Below, piece after piece: positions 10,756 to 20,460 of a stretch of 64,000 nucleotides of DNA. Every line of letters starts with the position of its first letter. Within the stretch, counting starts at the first letter, position 1. The notes under the pieces are model-generated. The model searched no databases. It worked only from the letters and a program-made list of their open reading frames with translations, and had not been told where the DNA came from. The DNA is from Nageia nagi (Eukaryota > Pinophyta), in contig JBITNC010000001.1 of NCBI GenBank assembly GCA_050084985.1, positions 151,652,001 through 151,716,000 of the forward strand. Direction: 5' to 3'. The translations under genes were made by a program, and so were the position numbers.

Positions 10756-11172
10756 CTACCCCTTGCTGCTAAGAGGACTCACAATCAGGTCCCTCAGCAA
10801 ATACTGAGTCTTCATAACTCCTTTTGTGAATATGTCTGCTACTTGATCATGTGTAGAGCAGTAACTCAGTTTCACTTGTTCCTTCTCCACCATGTCCCGA
10901 ATTAACTGATACTTGATATCAAAATGCTTGGACCTAGAATGGTGGATAGGATTATGTGCCAACTTAATGGCACTTTGGTTGTCACAGAATAAAGTAGTAG
11001 CAGTTTCTTGCTTCTCTCCGATCTCTGCTAGCGCTTTCCTGAGCCACAAAGTTTGTGCACTTGCCGATGTTAGGGTAATATATTCGGCTTTTGTAGAAGA
11101 GAACGCAAATGTGGCTTGTTTCTTGGAACTCCATGTAATCAAGCTTGATCCTAAGGAGAAGCATTGAAGCAT
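10756..11172 (-). pseudogene. Copia C RNase H domain
   Basis: One open minus-strand frame holds the C-terminal RNase H: ITWSSKKQATFAFSSTKAEY, LWLRKALAEIGE, LFCDNQSAIKLAHNPIHHSR, then HFDIKYQLIRDMVEK and DQVADIFTKG. The acidic residues expected in SSTKAEY and CDNQSA are present. The frame closes with SPLSSKG just before the polypurine tract. This is the best preserved part of the element. Confidence 0.9.
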
Positions 11173-11254
11173 TGTCCACTCATGGACTTTTTGTCATCTA
11201 TGTTACTTCCCCAATAGCTAACACTAAAACCCACTAGCTTCAACTGCTTTGACT

Positions 11255-11396
11255 GACTGTAGTGGATTCCATAATCAATGTTGCCTCTCACATATCTTAG
11301 TATCCTCTTTCTTGCCTTCAAGATTGACTGTAGTGGATTCCATAATCAATGTTGCCTCTCACATATCTTAGTATCCTTTTTGTTGCCTTCAAGTGC
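11255..11396 (-). repeat. 71-bp tandem duplication in copia C
   Basis: GACTGTAGTGGATTCCATAA and the following 50 bases (to CTTGCCTTCAAG) at 11255-11325 are repeated at 11326-11396 with about three differences. It lies in the RT/RNase H connection and 71 is not a multiple of three, so it breaks the frame. Confidence 0.9.
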
Positions 11397-12330
11397 AGCT
11401 GTGATAGATCTACCATGTACCTAGAACACTAAGAAACAACCAAACAAATATCTAGCCTAGTGTTACATAAAAACATCAGGCTACCCACCATATTCCTGTA
11501 TTGTGTTTTATTTGCTTTCTCTGCTCCATCATCTAAACTCAACACTTCCCCACATGCTATTGGTGTTGCTACAGGTTTGCATTCATTCAACCCAAACTTC
11601 TTCAACATATCTCTAACATACTTGGATTGACAGACATATATTTCATTACTAGATTGATGTACCTCCATTCTTAGGAAATAATTCATCAAGCCTAAGTCAC
11701 TCATATCAAATTCTTTCTTCATATCCTCCTTAAATGCATTAATTAAATCTGAACTACTTCCCATACGGAGCATATCATCAACATAAAGACAAACAATCAA
11801 AATATTATTACCTTAACCTCTTGTAGTACAGAGTAGGTTCACTTTTTCTCCGCTCAAAACCACACTATAAGAAGTAATCATTTATTTTGGAATACTAGGC
11901 TCTGGGAGCCTACTTCAACCCATATAGAGGTTTTTTCAAGTTGTAGACTTTATCAACGTTTTTTGTAGCAACAAATCCCTATGGTTGTTCCACATAAACC
12001 TTCTCATCCAAATAATCATTGAGGAAGGCACTTTTAACATCCATATGATGGCTTCTGTGATGCTAATGATAGCAACATTTGAATTTGAACTGTCTCCTGC
12101 CTTGCCATTGGAGTAAAGGTCTCGTCATAGTCCAACCCATATTTTTAAGTGAAGCTTTTTGCGATCAATCGTGTCTTATACCTCTCAACTGATCCATCAC
12201 TGTTCTTTTTTATTTTGTAGACCCATTTACATTCGACAACCTTCCTATCTTTGGGCAAATCCACTAACTCCTAGGTATTATTCTTCTCAATGCTATCAAT
12301 CTCTTCTTGCATTGCCTTCAATCAAAATTT
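11397..12330 (-). pseudogene. Copia C reverse transcriptase domain
   Basis: Minus-strand 11800-11429 is open and reads MIVCLYVDDMLRMGSSSDL, FDMSDLGLMNYFLRMEVHQS and YVRDMLKKFGLNECKPVATP, with the catalytic YVDD intact. Upstream (12330-11800) the fingers and palm are recognisable only in pieces broken by stops, for example the lysine-rich KWVYKI-type region near 12215 and the ALWS-type segment near 12100. The polymerase is dead as a frame though its active-site motif survives. Confidence 0.85.
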
Positions 12331-13865
12331 ATTAGTATTGGCATTTTCAAAATTTGAAGGCTCTATAGCATCTATAGGAATTTTAGAAACATTACCAACT
12401 GTAGAAATCAATGCATAATTAACAACATCACCTTTTACCTCACCACTATCATCATCTCCATAGAGGTGCAGGTTCTCCAATTTCTCTAGTACAGACTTCA
12501 ACTCTTTAGTTGTACTTCTTGTCAAGCTCTTATTGAAATTTTTATCAATCATTAGAGACTCAGGATGATTTTTCAACACTCTTTTACTTTTACTTTTTGC
12601 TGCTGGTGATGGTGGAGATTGAGAAGTACTGATTGTTAGGTTTGCAGAAGGGCTAGAAGAGGATATACTCCCCCCTAAATCTGGGATGGGCTGAACTGAA
12701 ACACTTCCTATTTCTACTTGCTGATCACCAAAAAACATCATCTACAGATAATTTTTGAGAACTACACCTCCAATTCCCCCTTTCATCACAAATTGCATCT
12801 CTAGATATAACAATTTTATGAGAGATAGAATTATAAAATCTGAAGGCTTTACTTTGCTCACTATAGCCTATAAACACACACTTCTCACTTTTTGCATCTA
12901 ATTTCCTTCTATTCTCATCATTTATGTGGACAAAAGCCAAGCAACCAAACACTTTGAAATGATTGACATTAGGCTTTTTCCCATACCAACATTCATACGG
13001 AGTTACATTCTCTAAACTTTTAGAACGAGATCTATTCAAAATATAATTAGTTGTACGAACAGCTTCAGCCCAAAAAACTTTTGCCATAACTTTCTCCTTC
13101 ATCATACAGAGAGCCATTTCCACCAATGTTCTATTTTTCCTTTCAGCTACTCCATTCTGTTGCGAAGTGCAAGGTCTAGTCAACTGCCTCTTTATTCCAT
13201 ATTCATTGCAAAAACTCTCAAACTTATGTGAACAATATTTGCAAAAACTTTCCATATTCATTGCAAAAACTCTCAAACTTATGTGAACAATATTTGCAAA
13301 AACTTTCAAACTCATGTGAACAATATTCACCACCCTTATCAATCCTTAAGCATTTGATATATCTTTCAAACTCATGTGAACAATATTCACCACTCTTATC
13401 AATCTTTAAGCATTTGATATATGCACCATAATCATTCTCAGCTTGGGACTTAAAATGCTTAAAACAAGCAAAAGCTTCATCCTTCCTTTTAATAAAAAAT
13501 ACCCAACAATATCAAGAGTAGTTGTCTATAAAGTTAATAAAATACGAGGCCTTACCCATACTCTGTGTCTGCATCGGACCACATATATTGCTATGCACCA
13601 GTTGTAACGAATATTAGGCCCTCCATGCTTCACCGTGTTGGAATTTTGATTTGGCATGTTTTCCCAATGCACATCCCTCACAAATCTCCTTAGAGATTTT
13701 GACTTTTGGCAAACCATGTACTAAAGGTGAAAGCATACTCAATCTCTTATAATTCATGTGCCCAAACTGTAAATGCCATAGCCTCTCCTTGCCTTCTACT
13801 CCAACAAATGCCATTTCTCCCCCTCGATCAACAAACCTCAATGGGAAGAGTCTGTTCTTTGTCAT
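12322..13865 (-). pseudogene. Copia C integrase and linker
   Basis: Minus-strand 13865-13614 carries the HHCC zinc domain: LWHLQFGHMNYKRLSML and ICEGCALGKHAKSKF. The core is damaged between 13600 and 13200, where the first acidic residues are not readable. 13190-12750 resumes with PCTSQQNGVAERKNRTLVEM (the catalytic glutamate is present), FWAEAVRTTNYILNRSRSKS, PYECWYGKKPNVNHFKVFGC and a CVFIGYSEQSKAFRFY end. 12741-12322 is a Ser-rich, acidic linker to RT. Local duplications at 13197-13423 disrupt the core. Confidence 0.85.
13197..13423 (-). repeat. Two adjacent tandem duplications in the integrase core
   Basis: A 55-bp unit starting CCATATTCATTGCAAAAACT occurs at 13197 and 13252, and a 60-bp unit starting TTTCAAACTCATGTGAAC occurs at 13304 and 13364. 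Both share the sequence ATGTGAACAATATT, so the second duplication probably grew out of the first. They fall where the catalytic core frame is lost. Confidence 0.88.
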
Positions 13866-14298
13866 TTGTCATCTTGACAGTGGTTATCAACTTCCTTCTA
13901 TTATCAAAGATCTTACACACTCTGTCTTCAAAAATAAGCTTGTAATCTTTCTCTAGCATTTGTCCTATGCTCATCAAAGAATGCTTAAGACGGGGTGCAT
14001 AGTAAATATCTTTTACCTTTATTATATTTCCTCTTTTTGTAGGAACCTCCATCTCTCCTTTAGCCACTACCTCCAAACTATTCTCATCTCCCATCCTGAT
14101 TCTGGAATTATAGGAAGAATCGAGTGCAGAGAAAACATCTTTTCTCCCAGTCATATGATTTGTGCACCCATTGTCTAGGGTCCATTCCATTGTTTGGTTC
14201 TGTGCAGAGATGAATGCTGCTTCATCTGTCTTCTGTTCTATCATGCAAAATAGGGTATCTTCCTCATACCCATAATCCTTCTCACCATAATTAGCCAA
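13866..14298 (-). pseudogene. Copia C protease domain
   Basis: The frame reads WTLDNGCTNHMTGRKDVF followed by IRMGDENSLEVVAKGEMEV, IKVKDIYYAPRLKHSLMSIG and LIFEDRVCKIF. Copia proteases have D-S-G in the active site; here it is D-N-G, a change expected to affect catalysis. The frame continues from the zinc knuckle side (ANYGEKDYG) and into the integrase zinc domain. Confidence 0.88.
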
Positions 14299-15214
14299 TT
14301 TCTTCAGCCGACAATCTCTCTCATAATGCCGTTATTTGTTACAATGGTAACATTGTACATTTCTCATATCACGACCACCTCTTCCTCTCTTCCTCTTCCT
14401 CGTGCACTAGACCCTCCTCTTGTTGCATGAACCAGATCATTATTTGAATCATGAGATCTTCCATGACCTCGTTCATTAGAGCCTCTTCGGCCTCCTCTGC
14501 CATTTCTACCTCGTTCTCTGAAGCCACGACTTCTACTAGATCCCTCATCTCCCTTTACAGAAAATGCTTGTTCCTCTGTAGGAACACTTACTCCAATTGC
14601 TCTATCCAACTTCCTCTTGGCAACCCTCTTTTCATGGAATGTAAGAGTGCCGATAAGCGAATCCAGATCCATTTTTGTTAGGTCCTTGGTCTCCTCTATG
14701 ATCAGGGTTGCACTGTCAAATTTCTCTCTAAGGGTTCTTAGAGCCTTCTTTATTACCACCTCCTGCTCAACATTTTCTCCCAATGTGGCCATTTTATTAA
14801 CCACAGATTTCAGACGGACACAGTAATCTCCTTCTCCCCTTGCTTTAGGTTTTCAAAATCTCACCGCAGAGTCTGCAACTTGACCTCCTTGACTTGAGCA
14901 CTCCCCTGGTAATTTTCTTTTAATACCTGCCAAGCTTTTTGACTCGAGGCACATGCAGAAATTTGGGGGAAGAGGCTCTCTGTTAGAGCCGATTGGATCA
15001 GAGCCAATGGCATGTTATTCTTCATATCTTTTTCCTCCATATCATTCTTCTATTTTGCAGATAGTGCACTCCAATCTTGTGGTTCAGTGTATCCATCTTC
15101 TACTATCTTCCAAAACCCTCTGCCTTTCAGAATTGTTCTCATTCTGATGCTTCAGTACTTATAGTTAGATCCATCAAATTTAGGAATTGGAATGGGGTTG
15201 TTGTTGCTGGCCAT
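14299..15214 (-). pseudogene. Copia C gag (UBN2-type) with zinc knuckle
   Basis: The start is the ATG at 15214 on the minus strand: MASNNNPIPIPKFDGSNYKY, then a TGA where a conserved tryptophan is expected. The middle is eroded; 14804-14364 is open (LRTLREKFDSATLIIEETKD, DLDSLIGTLTFHEKR) and continues into an Arg/Gly-rich tract. The knuckle at 14345-14300 reads CYHCNK, a TAA, then RHYERDC, so the CX2CX4HX4C spacing is intact except for the stop. Confidence 0.85.
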
Positions 15215-15316
15215 TATACTCTTCTACAACAAGAACTATGATCTCCAGGGAAAAACTTTGATAAAGCTTGCTGAAGATAAACCCCACAGTTGCTCAAACC
15301 CAAATCTCGATCGCCT

Positions 15317-15330
15317 TCACTCTGATACCA
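15317..15330 (-). promoter_or_regulatory. Primer binding site of copia C
   Basis: TGGTATCAGAGTGA on the minus strand, two bases inside the 5' LTR, complementary to the 3' end of initiator tRNA-Met as usual for plant copia elements. Confidence 0.92.
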
Positions 15331-15332
15331 AA

Positions 15333-15689
15333 TGAGAAAATTTGAAGAATACACAATTGCAATAATATACTACAAATCATATGCCTTAGAGCCTTGGTCT
15401 TTATTGTGTTCTGGTCTCTGGCTGAAATTCAGCAGCACTTCAGTACAAATATCAATCTAGCTCTGTACAGCTCTCACACACTTGCTACTATGCAATAATA
15501 GAAGAAAACTCTAAAACTACCTTAAGTAGGAGAAAGCAAAGGAAACCCTATCCCTAACAAACCACATCCGTTGGATCTACATCAACGGTGTTTATTACAT
15601 CTTCCAAACTAAGAAATAAAACAGCTACTAAACAATAAAAAGCAACTAGTTAACAATTAGCCAACAGGAGATGTTTCTAATTTCCAACA
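15333..15689 (-). repeat. 5' LTR of copia C
   Basis: 357 bp. On the minus strand it starts TGTTGGAAATTAGAAAC and ends AAATTTTCTCA. The right target copy TCAGG follows at 15690-15694. Confidence 0.95.
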
Positions 15690-15693
15690 TCAG

Positions 15694-15887
15694 GAGCTTC
15701 TGTGAAGGAGGTGAGGGCTGCCCTATCCATCAATCACATAAAGTTTGTTGAATTCCTCAATGTGATGGATGCGCAGAGAGCCCATGCAGTGCTGGACGGC
15801 CAGGAAATTGGCTCAACAAAAGTCAAGATTCAGTTTAGCCATTTCCAAGGCCAAACCCGGAGTTGCAGATATTGTATTGGGAGATAA
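15694..15887 (+). pseudogene. TEL: TEL pseudogene, second part (RRM2 C-half)
   Basis: Starting at the acceptor, the frame reads GASVKEVRAALSIN, HIKFVEFLNVMDAQRAHAVL and DGQEIGSTKVKIQFSHFQGQ, which is the second half of the TEL RRM2 with its IKFVEF RNP-like strand. The frame ends at a TAA at about 15885. The Mei2 C-terminal RRM expected further downstream was not found in the next 3 kb, so the gene is also 3'-incomplete. Confidence 0.85.
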
Positions 15888-18800
15888 AAGTAGCAGGATA
15901 TGTTCCTGATACAGGGTTTGTTCTCCAAAATGTCAAGGATGAATAGAAGAAACAATTTCCTTGCCATTGTAGTGAGAAGCCAATAAGTGAATTGCCTTAT
16001 TGGTGTTAGATACATCCCTCACAAAACCATGTTGTGAAAAACATTCAAATACGTGGTGACTGCTGCTCTACAATCAAGTTTATCTCCAAAATGTTGCATG
16101 AGAAATTGTTGTAAGGATGCCAACCTTTATCCTTGCTAATGGAGGAACACTTTTCTTGTGCTGGTTTCGGGTGATTAACTAAAAATTGTTTGCTATAATA
16201 ATGGATTGAAGTTATTTCCAACATTCTTTCTTTGGTTGATATCCTGGGCTATGGGTATATTATATTGGAACAGAGATCTCATAGTTGTGTTGCACGATTG
16301 GAACATAACATTATTCAGAAAATATCCCAAACTTTTGCTAGAATGCCTGAACTTTGAGGGGTGCATTTGAACCTCTAACTTGTCATTGATAGTGATACTA
16401 ATAACGTTAAATTATTCAACAGGATACCCATACAGCATGGGGTACCTTGCAATCGTATTATGCTTACGAATAAGCATAAGGATAATCATCATCATTATTG
16501 TTGTTATTCTAATTAATAAAGATTGTTATTATTTAAGCATCATCATCATTGGACTTTCTCTCTATGGAGTACAACTTCATGTGATATCTTCCAGCAGAAA
16601 GGACAAGAAAATATTTCTCTTTATTCTTAAATCCAACCTAGTATTATGTCCAAAATTTGCAATTTATTTAGCTTTTTAAGGAATGTTGTTGATTTGAGTT
16701 TATGAAGGCTTCAATTGTGGTTGTCTGCTCTCATGTACATGCAAATGTTATTTTAATGGATTATTGAGAAGTTGTAGTGGACATGCTAATGTTATTTTAT
16801 GAATTGAAGTTGTGATTCTTAGGTTTTAATTACAGTTTAGTTTAATGGATTATTGAGAAGTTGTAGCTTACATGCTAATGCTATTTTATGATTTGAAGTT
16901 CTGACTCTTAGGTTTTAATTACAGTTAAGTTTTATATTTTTTACTTGGACCGACAAAAACTGATTTAACATTTCAATAATTAGATGATAGGTTCTTGCAG
17001 TGCACCAGCCACCTAAATTTGATGCATTTATTTGACCATATACATATATTTCATAATTTGCCTTGCACCTCTCACCTATCTGGGAGACGAAATTGGCTGG
17101 TGCAAGATCACTTGTTGATTCTGTGGTATCATATTTATCTCAAACAGAGCTGAAAGAGAAACAATGTAGACATGGTTCGACTCAAATACTGAAATCAAAT
17201 TTATTCTACATCTTCTCAATTAAATGAAGCAGTTCGCACACAGTTATGTTCTGTTTGTGTTACATATTTCATGAGATTTGGAATGTATCTCTGTTAATAT
17301 CTGTAAAATATGGGAAAAAATGCACGTCGAAAATAAATCGTATGGTCTGTACTGATCCATATTTTTTATGAAATTTCATTGAATCCTACATGAGAATATA
17401 TATGATTATTCTTTGTGCATTGATTGTGTTCTTTTGGCTGAATGTTTATTTTTTCCATGAAAAATCTGAAGAGTCTTGAACATTGACAAGGTGGGCCTAA
17501 CTTCTTGATATGCTCTGCAGGTTGCTTACCATTATGGAATACACCAACTGGTTTTTGTTTTTGAATAGTTTAGGTCTATATTGTTGACTTTTGACTACTT
17601 ACTTGTAGTGACTTGTATAGTTGTTCGCCAAGGAACATATAAAGTCTAAAAGGGTTCAATTTCATTTGAGCTTTCAGCTGCTTGTGTAGAGTATGTGGGA
17701 CAGGTACAGTACTGCATAGAGGTATAGGATTCTGATATTGATTTTGAGTGATGTGCATGACGGTACTAAATTATGGCAATACTCTGATATTATATTTGTT
17801 GGGGTAATGAATTTTAATGCTTTCTTGTTGCTCCTATGGTTGAGAAGAGTATATTCCAAATAGTGTGAGGATTTTACTTGTTCACTTGGAACCTCACAGT
17901 AAATTTGCCTATCGATTTATGGTTTTGTTTTTTCAATCTTATGGACAAAGATACTAGTAGAAGGTTAGACGTTTTTATAAAGAATGGATTGCCAAGGTAA
18001 ATGTTTATCTCGAAAGCAAGCAGTTCTGAAATGAAATGTGTTAGTGGCCCAATAGAATTGTCCCATGTTAACTTTTTATCAAATATGGTTTATGTTTAGA
18101 AATTCAGCAATAGGATAGTATGCATGCTCTTGGAATAGCAAAACATTAAAATAAAACGCTGGGATTCACTGTATATATGCTCTTAAAAAGAAATATACAA
18201 AAATAGTTAATTTTGTGTGTAGAATATAGTGAATAGTGTTGATTGGTGGTGTAATGCATGGATCTACGAGCTACTGCAACAAAAAAATTAAATAATGTGT
18301 TTATTATAATAATTTTTGGCATATTTACCTTGCATTATTCTTTTATCATTCTTGCATGAAGTTGATAGTTTTATAATTGTGGTGTTTAATTTTAAAATAT
18401 TTTGGAAATATCTAGTGATTATTAGATGCACAAGATCTGTTGTTGATTGTTAAACAGTCCGAGCTCTTTGAATTGAACTGAATTTGATATTTAGCTGGTT
18501 TTAGTGATGTTTACTGTATTTCTTTATTTGTATGGGGAATATATTTTTATTGTTATTTTTTTTTTCATTTTTAGTATGTAAAATTTCGACTGTAATTCGC
18601 TTCTCAGCTTTGTTCTTACTGTGTTCAATCATTTTGTACTGAACAAATGGTTGTAGGTGAAAAATACATTTATCATTAGTTTGTAGGATGCAGTATATTT
18701 ATATTTTGCATATAATGTTTTCAGATAGTTACGTTATGTACTTGTTTAATTCAACTGGCTTTCATTACAAAAAATTGTTATTTTATCAATTTATTTTTTG

Positions 18801-19303
18801 TGGCAGGTTACTATTTTATCTATATTTTAATTTTATAGAAATACATAATAACAATAAATAAGTATATGTTAATGAGGTGAAAACTTTACAATAGATTTTT
18901 TGTGTCAGATGCAAAACACTGACGAATGCATTCTAATCAGAGTCTTGTTACAAAGAAAAGATATTATGACTGTCTACCCATCTTCTTGTCATTATCTCCT
19001 TATTATCCACGTAACAAGATATAGTATTTGATGAACTCTGTTTAGAATGAGGTATTACTTTTGTGGATAAATGGTGTCTATTAAAGTTTTTTTATTTCCA
19101 TCTTGTCCAAGTAGTTACTTAATTCTCAAAGCATATTTTTGAATGTGAATTTGTTGGCCTTCCAGTAGTTCCAAAAGGGTCTTCATGGTTTCAAATCATT
19201 TGTGCTATATGCTTTGACCATATAAGCATTTAAAGATAAGGTGGGGGATTGTTTCCTCTTCATTTTTGCATATTATTCATTAATTCGCTGAGAGAACCAA
19301 AAT
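15888..19303. other. No recognisable gene between TEL and the U-box relic
   Basis: 3.4 kb of AT-rich sequence. I looked for the missing C-terminal RRM of TEL, for LTR ends and for the 5' exons of the U-box gene, and saw none. It contains a short duplication (16752-16928) and a weak hairpin: GTGCACCAGCCA near 17000 against TGGCTGGTGCAAG at about 17094. Confidence 0.5.
16752..16928 (+). repeat. 89-bp tandem duplication
   Basis: TTTAATGGATTATTGAGAAG begins at 16752 and again at 16841; both copies run through ACATGCTAATG.TATTTTATGA to GGTTTTAATTACAGTT. About eight differences separate them. No coding sense. Confidence 0.9.
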
Positions 19304-20161
19304 GTGAAGGAAAAGACTGTGGCCCTCTGCGAGACGACGCGCAACGCGGAGTTCCAGGCTGAGGTGGGCACGGAATCCCTTCTGGGCGAAATTGAAAGGG
19401 AGATGCAGGACATGCACAGCGATAGCCGCCAGGTGCTCCAGCTCATCATCCAGGTGGCGAAGGCCATGGGAGTGCCCATGGACCAGTGCTTCATCGACTC
19501 CGAAATCGAGGTTGTACGCAAAAAGAAACAAGACCTCGAAAACGAGGAGGAGGCCGAGATATACATGCTCCAACAAATCCAGGCCTTCCTCTGCAGGTCC
19601 GGGATTGTGAATGCTGACTCAGCGACCTCCACGTCTGCCTCTGCCTCTGCCACGTGCCAGTCACTGTCCGTTCCCCTCTACTTCTTCTGTCCGCTGAAGA
19701 AGACCATCATGTAGGATCCGGTGGACTTGGAGTCCGGGACTACCTACGAACGGTCGGCCATCGAGAATTGGTTGGGGAATGGTAATGACAAGTGCCCCGT
19801 CACCAAGTGCCAGCTTGGCAGCAAAAATTTGATTCCGAATCATAATCTGAGAGAGTTGATTCAGGAATGGAAGGAGAGAAATGCCAAATTCAGGATCGAG
19901 AGGCCTGTTGAGAAATTGGGTGATGACAGAGAGGAGGAGGCAGAAATGGAGGCGGTACTATTGGAACTCTGCAGTTTGTGTAGAGAGAGAAGTTCTTATG
20001 CACGTTTCATTGGAGACAAGAATTTGATACCCAGGATATTTAGGCTCACACGCTTTCCTTCAGAGTCAGTGTGCCTCATTGCAATGCAATGCTTATGCCA
20101 TCTTGCAGACCAAGATAGCAACAAGGAGAAGATTGTCAACCATCTTACAGAAGAAACAAAG
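19304..20161 (+). pseudogene. U-box/ARM E3 ubiquitin ligase relic (PUB43/44-like)
   Basis: Plant U-box ARM proteins attach ubiquitin to targets. 19304-19650 encodes a helical segment (LLGEIEREMQDMHSDSRQVL, EIEVVRKKKQDLENEEEAEI) like the region before the U-box. The U-box follows: LYFFCPLKKTIM, a TAG at 19712-19714, then DPVDLESGTTYERSAIENWL, CPVTKCQLGSKNLIPNHNLR and LIQEWKERN. The stop replaces the residue usually Arg/Lys/Gln between M and DPV, consistent with a single base change. The ARM start reads VLLELCSLCRERSSYARFIG and LIAMQCLCHLADQDSNKEKI, then stops abruptly at the gag junction near 20160. The segment is clearly richer in G+C than its surroundings. N-terminal sequence and most ARM repeats are missing. 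Confidence 0.8.
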
Positions 20162-20460
20162 ATGGATTCCATATTTGACGATTTGGAGGTGCCCAAGTTT
20201 GATGGACAAAATTATGCTTGGTGGAGCATAATAATGAAGACCTTGTTCAAGGCTAAAGACCTTTGGAGCATTATAGAAGATGGGTATGATAAACCTCCAT
20301 CTTGGAGCCCTCTTGAAAGAGAGGAGAAAAGAGAAGAAGGAAAAGCAATATCAAAATTGCTTAGCTCTCATGGACTTAAGAAAAGGTATGAGAGAAAATG
20401 TTTTTCCTCTTATAGCAATTTGTAAATCAGCTTCTATTGCCTGAAAGGTTTTGAAAGATG
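20162..20460 (+). pseudogene. Copia-type gag N-terminus fused in frame to the U-box relic
   Basis: The frame from the U-box/ARM part runs without a stop into MDSIFDDLEVPKFDGQNYAW, MKTLFKAKDLWSIIEDGYDK, the UBN2-type gag start. The ATG at 20162 would be a natural gag start. After a frameshift near 20380 the gag helix ENVFPLIAICKSASIA and KVLKDVF continue. No LTR, primer site or leader lies between the U-box sequence and gag, so the element's 5' end is missing or replaced. Confidence 0.8.

Larger units (their letters stand above)
10391..15689 (-). mobile_element. Complete but defective Ty1/copia retrotransposon (C)
   Basis: Direct LTRs at 10391-10753 and 15333-15689 begin TG and end CA when read on the minus strand, and the flanks carry a perfect 5-bp duplication TCAGG (10386-10390 and 15690-15694). 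The minus-strand primer site TGGTATCAGAGTGA adjoins the right LTR, and a purine tract AGCAAGGGGTAGAA precedes the left one. Internal order is gag, protease, integrase, RT, RNase H, which is the copia order. Each domain has stops or altered residues. The LTRs differ by roughly 12 substitutions plus two small unalignable patches, so the insertion is not recent. The element lies antisense to the TEL gene. Confidence 0.95.
10285..15693 (+). other. TEL intron, about 105 bp expanded to 5.4 kb by a copia insertion
   Basis: The donor is TATG|GTATAT at 10284/10285. Before insertion the intron would have ended at the CAG of TTACTTGACTCAG (10389), followed by GAGCTTCTG. The retrotransposon 10391-15689 entered here and duplicated TCAGG, so CAG|G exists twice: at 10387-10390 before the element and at 15691-15694 after it. 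Joining TATG to the right copy restores Y-G-A-S-V-K-E-V-R, exactly the RRM2 consensus region. Only the left copy keeps the original pyrimidine-rich tract. Confidence 0.8.

Noticed and set aside
16200-16230. LTR end at TTATTTCCAACATTC
   Set aside because: Resembles the inverted LTR end near 22990 for about a dozen bases only and has no further LTR sequence beside it.
19661-19843. Minus-strand frames across the U-box relic
   Set aside because: They are shadows of the plus-strand U-box frame, which has clear family motifs.
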